NCBI GenBank assembly: GCA_033816765.1
Contig: CM066287.1
Coordinates: 7,006,001 to 7,070,000 of the forward strand
Origin: Nothopassalora personata
Lineage: Eukaryota; Ascomycota; Dothideomycetes; Mycosphaerellales; Mycosphaerellaceae
DNA: 64,000 nucleotides
Reading direction: 5' to 3'
Position 1 is the first letter of the stretch, and each line of letters opens with the position of its first letter. Made by a program: the position numbers and the translations under genes. The notes under the pieces are model-generated. The model was not told the origin of the DNA. It worked only from the letters and a program-made list of their open reading frames with translations, and searched no databases. Of the stretch, positions 54,851-64,000 are shown in pieces.

Positions 54851-54866
54851 ACCCGGGCTCATAACC
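54851..54866 (-). promoter_or_regulatory. Copia primer-binding site (initiator tRNA-Met half-molecule type)
   Basis: Minus-strand ggttatgagcccgggt begins directly after the LTR. Its complement contains gggctcataacc, the anticodon stem-loop of eukaryotic initiator tRNA-Met with CAT anticodon. Drosophila copia is known to use such a cleaved half-tRNA primer. The same site is present unmutated at 39534-39547. Confidence 0.75.
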
Positions 54867-55113
54867 TGTAAAGTTGAGACCTTACAGGATACGTGGTTAG
54901 TAGCGGAGTGGAGTAAGAAATCAATCTTTAACTGGCTAATAGCCACAGGGCATGCAGCAATATATCAGGAACCAATGTGTTAGTTATGTTAGATGTCTAT
55001 CTAAGCTAAAGGGGAGAGAAGGTGTCTTCCGACAAGCTAAGTCATCGTGGATGCCCTAGGCTATCAGATCACAACCTAACTGTTAGCTCCCCTTGAGATG
55101 CTACATCTTAACA
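54867..55113 (-). repeat. Copia 5' LTR
   Basis: 247 bp with the same ends as the 3' LTR, adjacent to the primer-binding site at 54851-54866. Confidence 0.9.
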
Positions 55114-58100
55114 GTTATTAGTACTACTGTCTTTAAATAGTCCTAAATGAACTTCCGGTTATAATTAGCGAGTCTAAGGAATAATTATACGTCCTTAACT
55201 GTTTTTAGTTCTAACTATTCTCTAATTAACTATGTCTTTATAGAGTCGATCGTTATCCCTATAGTACTAATAATAAAGCCTAGGAATTCAACTTCTTTCT
55301 TATAGAATTCGTATTTCTCGGGTACTATCTTAAATCCTAATTACGTAAGTCGTTTAAAGACGTCCTAGACTTATCTTATATACTCCTATAGGGATTCTTT
55401 CGTGTAGACTAGTATATCGTCTATATAGGCGATAACGTATACGTCGAGTAGATCTCTAAGTGTTTTGTTAATAAGGTCCTAGTAGGATGCCGGTACGTTA
55501 GTTAATCCTATTAGCATAACTAAGAATTTGTAGAGTCCGTATCTTATCCGGAAATCGGTTTTCTATTCTTCTCCTTCTACTATTCGTATAGTATAGAAGG
55601 TATCTCGTAGGTTAATCTTCGTGTACTAGTCTAATCCGGTTAATCTATCCTATACTTCTTTAATGTTAGGTAGCGGGTATCGGTTTTTAATCGTAATCTC
55701 GTTTAACTTCCTATAGTCTTATACGAGTCGTAACTTCCCGTTTGCTTTTAGAACGAACATGTATAGAGTTCCTATACATAAGGTAGATCTTCTTATCTAT
55801 CCTTTAGCTGCTTCTCCTTTAGCTATTCTCGTAGGGTCTATAGCTCTTTCTTAGACATTTAGTATAGGGGTCCCTATAGAGGCTCTTTCCCTAGCTAAAT
55901 GTTTATCTTATAATCCTATAGTTAGTACTTAGGTAAGGCATCCTTACCTCTTTTCTCTTTAAAGAGTCGCGACTACTTACAATACTCCTTAGGAATACTT
56001 AACTCTAAGATGTTAGTATCCTTCGATAGTACGTTACTTCTATTACTACTAGTAACTTTATAACCCGGCGGTCCTACGCTAGTGTCTATCCCGGTCGAAG
56101 GTAGTTCTTCTATCCTTCTAGTTAGCGTAAGCTATATCTCGTTTAGCTGTTTCCTTATCTTATCTACTAGTGAACGCTACCGCTACGTAGGATTAATGTC
56201 GATAACGTAATCGTATTACTCGAATGTAAGTACTTCTCTTCTCTAGTTAATAGCTAGATTATACATTCTTAACTAAGGTATACCTAGTACGATGTTATAA
56301 CTAGCTATATTAGTAATATCTAAGATAATCTCCTCGTAGTACTATTAGATTACTAGTAGTAACGGTATAGTCTCCCGTTCTACGCTAGGTAAGGATAATC
56401 CGTCTCCCGCGATTAGTTTATACCCTTCTTCTTTCTTTCGGGTTACGATCCCTTTAGTCCTTATAAATATTTCGGAGGTAAAATTCCCGCTCGCTCCGGA
56501 ATTAATTATAACCTTAGTCCTATAACTATTAACGATTGCTTATATTCGGAAGACTATTATTAAAGCTTAAGCTTATTATATATTATATAACTCCCTTTAG
56601 TCGCTTATTCCTAAGGAGTCTATCCTTTTCCTAACTATGGGGGTAAACGTTATATTTTGTACCGTAAGGCTTCGGCTTAAACCTATAGTAAAGCGCTTAG
56701 TTTCTATACATTTTCTTAGTTACGTTCTTAGATTTTTTACGTTTCTAAGTAGAGTGCGTGGACGTATTATACTATATTACGTCATTTATTTAATATGAAT
56801 GTTTCTAACGGTATAAGGTATCTAGTACTTATTATTCTACTTCCTAGAGACGGTCGTTTAGTAACTACTATTACGAGATTCTCTATAACACTTGTAAGTA
56901 GGTATATCTAAGCTATTACTCGTAGAGTATTAAGGGTTTTATCGAACTTGTTTAGGTATAGTATCTATCGTCCCGATATCTTTAGTAGGAATTCTTTATA
57001 CGTTCCCTATAGATAGACGATTATATCGTATAACTTCTTAGGTACGTCGATCGTAAAGGTTAGTTATTCGTTATCCTCGTTAGTATCGCTCTCTTCTCCT
57101 TCGAAGGAATCTTCTTTGCTCGATTCGTCCGGATCCTAATCCTCTTTAATAGTATCTAGCCCGGTAGTTTCTTAACTTTATTTCTATAGTTCCGGTAACT
57201 ACGATCTATTCTATCCTAGATCCTAGTTTTCCTTATTGCTTCTATCGTTATCGAAGTAGGACTTATCTATATTTACTTCTTAGAGCGTAGCGTCTTACCT
57301 ATATATCGCTCCTAGGGTTCCTCGCGGTTACTAAGGCTAATACCCTACTCCTAGTTTTACGGAGTCGTGAACCTAATACGAGTCTTAGTAATAGAAACGC
57401 TAATAAAGGGCTCCGTAACTATTTTAAGTATTACGATCGATCTTATAATCGACTCTTCTAGTTATTATTCTAAACGTTCTAAATCTCTTATTGTATTCGT
57501 CTATCCGGTTAGCGACGTTCTAGTATCGATTGTTAAGTTAGTCTACGGTAACTATAAGACTTTCCTTTATGCCTACGTCTTCCGCCGGCTCGAGGAGTAT
57601 GTTAATTTTGTAAATTGCTTACTCTAGATACTCTAGTATTCGCTAAAGGCGTAATCGTAGCTTCTTAGTCGTAATATTTAATAAATTGTTTTCTAGTTAC
57701 TTTAGAGATTCCTATCGCGCGCGCATAATTAATTCTATACCGTATCTTTTAGAGATTATGTCTAAACGTTAGATAATGTTAAACTGTCGTAGTTAGTTCT
57801 ATAGCCTAAATAGTATAACTTCTATTTACTACCTATAGTATCCTCCTTATCTATATAAGGGGTCTAGGAGAGATGTATCGCTTTCGTTACTAATTCTCTC
57901 CTCTACTCCTCGAGTATAGTCGATATTACCCGGTAATTTAACGCTACTCTCGAGCTTACTAGTTCCTTATTACATTATATTAAACTGCTTACGGCGTACT
58001 ATGTTCTTCTCACCGTAGTAGTCCCTTACTATATAGCCTATTTTACTATATATATAGTAGGTAATACTTCCTTTTAAACTCTTAGGCTTAAACTTACCCC

Positions 58101-58947
58101 TATTCTTAATCTTACGACCCTTTTAGGTAACGTCGAGCTCTATTAGTTATAGTCTATAGTAAAGCGTATAGTTCTTAGGCTTGTTATTATCGTAAACGTT
58201 ATTAAAGCCTCTATTGTTTTGATCGTCGTAGCCTAGTATATATCCGGCCTTTCTAAATACCTTAGAGTCGTATCGTCGCTCTAGAGCTCTCTCGTAGAGT
58301 TTATTATTAAGATCGATCGTAACTTTAACTAAATCGCCTAAGTCCTTAATCTCCCTTCCGTCCCTTATTAGCTTATCCTTTACTTACTCCTTTAGTCCTC
58401 TTTAGTACATAACTTAAAGTGCTTCGTCGTCCTAATCGGTAAGTTAGGCGTACTCCTAGAATTTCGTAGCGTAGTTAGTAGTAGATGTCTTCTATATTAA
58501 GTACTAAATAACGCGTACTACCGTAGTATAGATCTCGTTCGAGATTCTAAAGACGCTCTTTATAGCATGCTTAAGATAGTTATATAACCTAAAGATTCCG
58601 TCGGTATTATCTTCTCCGTTACTATCTAGGTATTTCCTAAGGAATAGTTTAACCTAATACTATGCTCGTCCTCTTAAGAAGGTAGTAGTAAAGATAGGCT
58701 TAAGGTTCTTAGGCATAGAGTTAATAAGAAGTACATATCTATCTAAGAGACCTAAGTGTCGAACTTGTCTCGGTTGCTATAGTAGTATTCTAGCTTACTA
58801 ACCTTAAGGGTGTCGTTACCTATATAAGTAGCTAAGGCGTTAATAGCATCGTTCGCGGTCTAAGGTCGTCGGGCTCTACTTACTTTACTAGGGGCGGGTG
58901 TTCCCCGTTTACTCTATTGGTCTCCTATCGTAGAGGGCGTTTAAAGC

Positions 58948-59350
58948 TGTTAATGTTTAGTATAACCTAATAATATTACAAGTTAAGAAGACAAGCTTAA
59001 TTAGGTTTGTTCTCGGGCCAATAGCAAGTTAAGGGAGAGTAATAACGTAATAGCTATCTTGTCTTATAGAGACTAAGTAGTAGTAAGGTAGAGGTTAGGT
59101 TACAGTGTATTCTAAATAGTAATATTAAATAGTAAGTTAAACGCCTCGAGACTATAAGGGTTTCTTAGCGTTCCTAAATATAAAGGGATTCGCGGCGTAG
59201 AGCCTACTACTTAGTATAATTACCTTAATTAGTCCTACTAAGTATACTAATTACTCTAATTAGTTCGTAGAGTAATTAGTGTTACGTATATCTAAGTAAT
59301 TAGTGTTACGTATGTCTAGTCGGTACCGCTATCTAGACTAAACCGTAATA
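58948..59350 (-). repeat. 5' LTR of the complete Gypsy copy
   Basis: 403 bp from tgttaatgtttagtataacc to ...actaaaccgtaata, followed by the target duplication gtaat. Confidence 0.85.
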
Positions 59351-59355
59351 GTAAT

Positions 59356-60243
59356 CTCCGGCCTAAAACGCGCGGTTAGTAATACTTTTCCTTCGGAGTC
59401 CGTAATAAATATATATATTCTTATAATACTTATAATTAGTATTATAAGCTTAGTAAGCGCGGGTAGTAGTACCCTATAAATAATTAGCGGACGCTAATAA
59501 GAATATAGTAGAGGCCGGTACTTACGTACTAGGAGACGTAGTTAACGCTAGTAGAGGCGTAGGAGACGTAGTAGATACGGCGTTAGAACATTCTATACTA
59601 TATCTAGGTTAGAATAGGTTAGACCCCGTTAGAATTCAGTCGGATTTACTTAATAGTATTAATAGAGGATGTAGTAGTAGTAGGTATTTCTACTTACGGC
59701 CTACTATTAGTATCTATTAGAACCCGGAGTAAAAGTATCGAACCCCCGCTAACTAGGTAGGGATTTAGGATCGTAGGTTTCTAAGTCTAGAAGTACTTAG
59801 CGTAAGGTAAAGGGTACTTATACTTACGGTAGGTAGTAAGTAAAAAGAAGAAAGAAAGAAATAGCGCGAGTAGGAAGATATACCTTAGAGGCCCTATTAT
59901 TTAATACTAATAATAGCTATTCTCGCCTAGAGGATAATACTAAGACCCTATACGTAACCGTACGATAATACCTATAGAAGCGGGAGGAGGAACCTAATAA
60001 TAAAGTAATAGCTTTCAAAAGCTTCTATTATATTACCTATAATAATTAATGGTAATAATAATAATGTAATAATAGTAAGTAAGGTTTAAAATAGCGCTAA
60101 GGTAATAAAAGAGGTAGAATAATAGTAAGGACAATTAGCGTAACTTATAAGTAGGTAGGGCCTAAGCTTTAGTCGCGGGGCCCGCGCTATATATAGGGGA
60201 GAGGAGGAGGGAGGAGAGCGGAAGGGGGGTAATATAAGGGGCG
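59356..60243. repeat. RIP-mutated DNA, element not identified
   Basis: TpA-rich and full of stops. It includes purine-rich runs (gagaggaggagggaggagagcg at about 60200-60221) and A/T-rich tracts. No domain can be read. Confidence 0.5.
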
Positions 60244-60316
60244 AGCCCTAGTATCTTAGTACTAGCTACGCCTATGTACTAGACTAGTCTCCGGTTACAT
60301 TACTTTAGGCTACGCC
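60244..60316 (+). repeat. 73-bp direct repeat, copy 2
   Basis: Same unit as 38719-38791 in the same orientation, 21.5 kb away. Confidence 0.7.
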
Positions 60317-60319
60317 GAA

Positions 60320-63000
60320 CTTCTTTTTTCTTCCGTATTAAACTTATTATATACTATATAGAATAGAACCTTAGTGTATACGTCATTTACCCGTAATAGT
60401 AGAGAGTTCTTTATTAAATTCCTTAGCTATAGTATCTCGCTATTATTAAGCATATAGTTACTTAAGCGCGGCTCGAAGGTTTATAGGTTTAGGAGCCAGG
60501 TTATCTTAATACTTAGAAGTAGTAGTAGTAAGTACTTTACGTTTAGGACTTATTACTAGTTATTAGTAGGTACCTATTATCTAGCTAATAATAACGTTAG
60601 TAACTATAATGTTATATATAGTATAGTAGAAGTAACTTAGTACTCTCCTAGAAGAAGCTATATTTCTTCGGGTTTGTAAATAGAGCGAACTTCTATAGCC
60701 TCTTAAGTACCGCATATATAGGTTATATATACTCTTTATACGTTACGCTATAGATAAGGATATTATCTAGATAGACTACGTAAATATTATCTACTAACCT
60801 AGTAAGGGCCTTATTAATATACCCCTAAAAGGTAGCTAGTACGTTAGTTAACCTAAAAGGTATTACTAAGTACTTATAGTAACCGTATTACGTACGAAAC
60901 GTAGTCTTCTACTCGTCTCCTTACTTAATAGAAATACGGTAGTAGGCATTCTATAGGTCGATCGTAGTAAAGAGCCTCGTACCCTATAGCCTATCTAATG
61001 TCTCGCTATTAGAGGTAGTAGATATCGGTTCTTTACTATAATCTTATTTAGGCCTCTATAATCTATATAGGGCCTAAGAGTACCGTTCTTCTTTAGTACG
61101 AATAGAATAGACGTACCCGCCTCGCTTACGGATCACCTAATTTACCCCTTCTCTATTACTTACGTAAGGTACTCCTTTAAGGCCTCTAGTTTAGTTAAGG
61201 ACTAGTAGTATAGCGGCTTAAAGGGGGGTTTCTTTCCCTCTACGAGATTAATCGTATACTTAGCCCCTTCGGGTATCTTACGCTTCGCCTACTTATTAGG
61301 TACGTATATATCTCGGAAGTCTATAAACTCTTTAGGCTATAAACGACCCTCTCCTTTAGATACTACTATAGTAATAACCCGAATACTTATCGTATATACC
61401 TACTTTAAGCTCTTAAGATCCTTAAGGAGCTCGCGTACGTTACGCTACTAAATCGTAGTCGTCTCGGTACTATAGAACTACTAGTTATCCTAATTAGCCT
61501 TTATAATCCGATTATAATACTGCTAGGGTCTTCCTAAAATTACTAAAGGCCTACCTATAGGCGCTATATAGTAGATAGCATCGCTTATGCGCTATACTCC
61601 TATATCGTTAGCGAGTCGTATATAAACCGTATAGGCGCCGTAGTAATACCCTTAGTCCTATACTTACGAATCTAAATTCGGGAGCTTTATACTACTAATA
61701 GGCTATATCTAGTATCGGAGTACGTACCTACATAATACTAAGCTTAAATCTACGCCGTTATCTAGGAGAAACGTAGCCTCGTAAAAGCTATTACGCGTCT
61801 CGACTACGCCTCGTAAGTACTACGCTAGACTCGTATTAACTTACCTTAAGGGGTCTATATAGGAATCCGGACTTAAGAGCGACCCTTACCTAGTCCTCTA
61901 CCTTTTCCCTATTTACCCTTCTTAGTTAAAGCCTTTATAGTCTCTAGCCTACGAACCGCTTACGTATTACGGTCCTTCTATAGGTATCTACTTTAGTACT
62001 CCGTCTTAGAGTAACCCTTCTTACCGTAGCTATAGTATTCTACCCTCGACTTCTAGCTAGTTATAGACGAGCTACCGGCGTCTCGCTACTAGCTCGTACC
62101 CGAGGCGCCCGGTACTTAACTTCTATTACTTTAGGCAATCGACCCGCTTATTTACGCCTTTAGCTTTACGCTTATAACGCCTATACTACCCCCGGTCGTA
62201 CTCTCCGCTACTACCTTAGCGCTTAGTACTTTTAATACGCGAGGCTAGGACTACTAGCTCTTCTCTAGTCGTAGAGATATTATAGTAACTAACGATAGAG
62301 GACCGTAAGCGAGGCGTAAGCTTTACTAGTAGGTACCGTATACGTTACGCTTCCGAGTAGTTACCTAACTAGTTCTCTATAATATCTAGCTTAGTCGTAA
62401 ACTATCGTACTATCTAGTTATCCTTCTATTTTATAACCTCCTACTCTAATATAACGTTAAGTACGCAATTTATAGGATCGCTGTATACGTTTCGATAGAA
62501 CTTCTTAAGGTCCTAGTATATATACCTTACGAGGTTAAAGACGCTATAGTTAGTATACTATCGCTTACTTCCCTCTCCGCTAAGGTATATAGCCCTATAT
62601 AGGAACTTTAATTCATCTATCGTATATATAGTACCTAAGAGGGCGAAGATAAGTAAGAGCTCCCTAAGGAATACCCTTACCTTCCTTATTAAGTCGCCTC
62701 TAAAAGGCGTCGGCTCTTTTAGACGCGGTCGAGTCGTATACGCTACGGCTACGCCTCGTACTAGAATATTATTATTAGTAGCTATAGAGATAGAGGTAGG
62801 GGTAGTAGTAGGGAGGTAATCTTCTATCTTCCCTCCTATATACTCTAGAGGCGGTACGCTTATAGCGCGTAAGATCTCTAACCGCTCAATCTCCCGCTAT
62901 ATCTCCTACTCTTTAATCTTAGCCCTTAAGGCTTCTCTTCTTATAAGTAAGGCTATATAACGCGCCTACTACTCTACTCTAGGACTCAGGGGGGGCGTAG
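60320..63000 (-). mobile_element. Gypsy family 2, RIP-degraded
   Basis: Minus-strand translation across stops shows a Gypsy reverse transcriptase ([13 protein letters not shown] near 61100, [18 protein letters not shown] near 61050) unlike family 1. Further upstream comes a gag zinc knuckle at about 61998-62042 reading Y-YS-Y-GKKG-Y-SKTE-Y, all four ligands of CX2CX4HX4C turned to Tyr. The RT-to-gag order places the 5' end to the right. LTRs were not identified, so the limits are approximate and the element may extend past 63 kb. Confidence 0.65.
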
Positions 63001-64000
63001 GTAACTTACTATTACACGTATCGCAATCGGGCTCTATAGTATATATAGAATATAATAAGGGGAAGCTTTAGAACTATAAGGACTATAAGGGGATGTTATA
63101 ATATATAGTACGCCTATAATCTTCTAATCGTAGATAAACTAGAGCTTACCTTCTTCTATAGACGCTATACACGTTACTCAGTATACGTATATACGTTACG
63201 TACGGCTTACTAAGCCGGGTATAGCCGTATATAATATATAAGAGTTAGCTATAGGCTACCCTTATAGGTATCCTCTTTAGGTATACCCTTAAGGTACTAG
63301 TTAATCCCGAGCTACTAGAGCTATAGTACGGTAGTCGATTAATACTCTAAGAAGTCGGGTACGAGGGACTCTATCTACGTAGTAGCTATAAATAGCTAGT
63401 ATGTAGTAGTACTCTACTATAAAAAGAACGAGTCGTCCTAGCTAGGCGTTGAGGTTTCGTAAATGACCTCGGTCGTACTATACTCTACTCTACTTTAGTA
63501 TACCGTTTCTACTAGGCGTATCGAAGAGCTACTATACTATAGGGATATACCTCTATAGAGCGTTTAGTATATCCTTCGTATAACGCCTCTTATTGCTACC
63601 CCGACCCTAGGGATTCTTCTAAATATACGTACGCTTATAGTACTCTTATATCTTAACGCGGGTCTATAATATAGTAACGTATTACTTACTACTACGGAGC
63701 GTACTCGTACATTTTGACGTAGAGAATACCTTAAAACCAATTAGTCGATAGTCCTTTAGCTAAGGCTATTAGATATTATCTAGGGTCTACGTAAGGTTTA
63801 TAATCGAGTATATATTAGTAGTAATAGCTACCCTAGATTTAATGTCGAGGTCGGAATACTACAAATTAAGGTATAGCCGTATAAGATACGGCAGTATAGT
63901 AAATCTATAGCGCTTATATTAAATAATACGCTACGCTAGGTAGTACTTAAACGTTATAAGCGAGTCTATCGTAGTACTTATAGTATAGAGCCGTACCTAT
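63001..64000. repeat. RIP-mutated repeat DNA at window end
   Basis: Same composition as the rest of the repeat block. It could be the 5' part (gag start or LTR) of Gypsy family 2 or a further element. No frame or terminal structure is recognised. Confidence 0.5.

Larger units (their letters stand above)
49500..55113 (-). mobile_element. Complete Copia LTR retrotransposon, RIP-mutated
   Basis: 5614 bp with two 247-bp LTRs (49500-49746 and 54867-55113) beginning TG and ending CA, and flanked by perfect 5-bp duplications gttat (49495-49499 and 55114-55118). The right LTR is 5'. The primer-binding site next to it (54851-54866, minus-strand ggttatgagcccgggt) complements the anticodon stem-loop of initiator tRNA-Met. 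Minus-strand coding remnants in Copia order are a gag-type knuckle near 53661-53702 (C-LL-Y-KKD-H-LIKD-C), then integrase, and reverse transcriptase near 50.5-51.6 kb (the SLYGLKQ block at about 50940-50975). No frame is intact. Confidence 0.9.
46526..59350 (-). mobile_element. Gypsy family 1, complete minus copy with nested Copia
   Basis: LTRs at 46526-46916 and 58948-59350 enclose the element, and flanking gtaat at 46521-46525 and 59351-59355 is a 5-bp target duplication. Gag starts next to the right LTR (knuckle region near 58020) and pol runs leftwards. The nested Copia (49500-55113) interrupts the reverse-transcriptase/RNase H part. The accessory frame (47008-47565, plus strand) lies next to the left (3') LTR. 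Without the Copia and its duplication the element is about 7.2 kb. It is heavily RIP-mutated, with no intact frame. Confidence 0.88.

Noticed and set aside
57367..57627. Open plus frame of 86 codons in the repeat block
   Set aside because: Antisense to the gag-pol region of the minus Gypsy copy and without family features; chance opening in TA-rich DNA.

Overview
The window reads as nuclear DNA of a filamentous ascomycete, most likely a Dothideomycete close to the Mycosphaerellaceae. That placement is an inference from gene content, not a tested one. The genes are spliced, many introns are about 47-70 bp with GTRNGT / CTRAC or CTGAC / YAG signals, and the proteins are typical of Pezizomycotina (COX19, SFT2, TIM44, TRM7, mitoribosomal uS11m, a fungal bHLH factor, an M50B-like peptidase, a b561-type membrane protein). 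The flanks carry the signature of repeat-induced point mutation (RIP): CpA/TpG nearly absent, TpA in great excess.

Layout. (1) 1-1346: RIP-mutated end of a Copia element with polypurine tract and probable 3' LTR. (2) 1347-36.9 kb: gene-bearing block of normal composition. Housekeeping genes are intact: COX19, bHLH factor, SFT2, uS11m and TIM44 (divergent), a coiled-coil protein, b561 protein, a glycine-zipper protein, TRM7 and a RING protein (divergent), and the M50B-like peptidase. Between them, and densest towards the block edges, lie decayed genes: an F-box-like pseudogene, a frameshifted small secreted protein, a truncated GT90 glycosyltransferase, a broken short-chain dehydrogenase, two tandem copies of a decayed HExxH protein, a MITE-like element, and a secreted cysteine-rich gene with stop codons right at the repeat border. 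(3) 36.9-64 kb: nested, RIP-mutated LTR retrotransposons. Three copies of Gypsy family 1 can be resolved: a 3' fragment on the minus strand (38.8-40.9 kb); a plus copy inserted into it (40931-46043, truncated in integrase); and a complete minus copy (46526-59350, target duplication GTAAT). The last is itself interrupted by a complete 5.6-kb Copia (49500-55113, target duplication GTTAT). A second Gypsy family occupies about 60.3-63 kb.

Two observations stand out. First, Gypsy family 1 carries, antisense to gag-pol and next to the 3' LTR, an accessory reading frame. Its six cysteine positions fit the spacing C-X2-C-X6-C-X8-C-X2-C-X6-C of a Zn(II)2Cys6 binuclear cluster, followed by a charged coiled coil. 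In both copies every cluster position is Cys or Tyr, the Tyr being what RIP makes of TGY codons. Second, a largely unmutated Copia fragment (39011-39547) lies 12 kb from a mutated copy of the same sequence. Over 207 aligned bases I count 25 differences, all C-to-T or G-to-A in CpA/TpG context, a direct record of RIP within one window.

Functionally the intact genes lean to mitochondrial biogenesis (COX19, uS11m, TIM44) and membrane traffic (SFT2). I see no operon-like logic and no secondary-metabolite cluster. No tRNA, rRNA or CRISPR was found.
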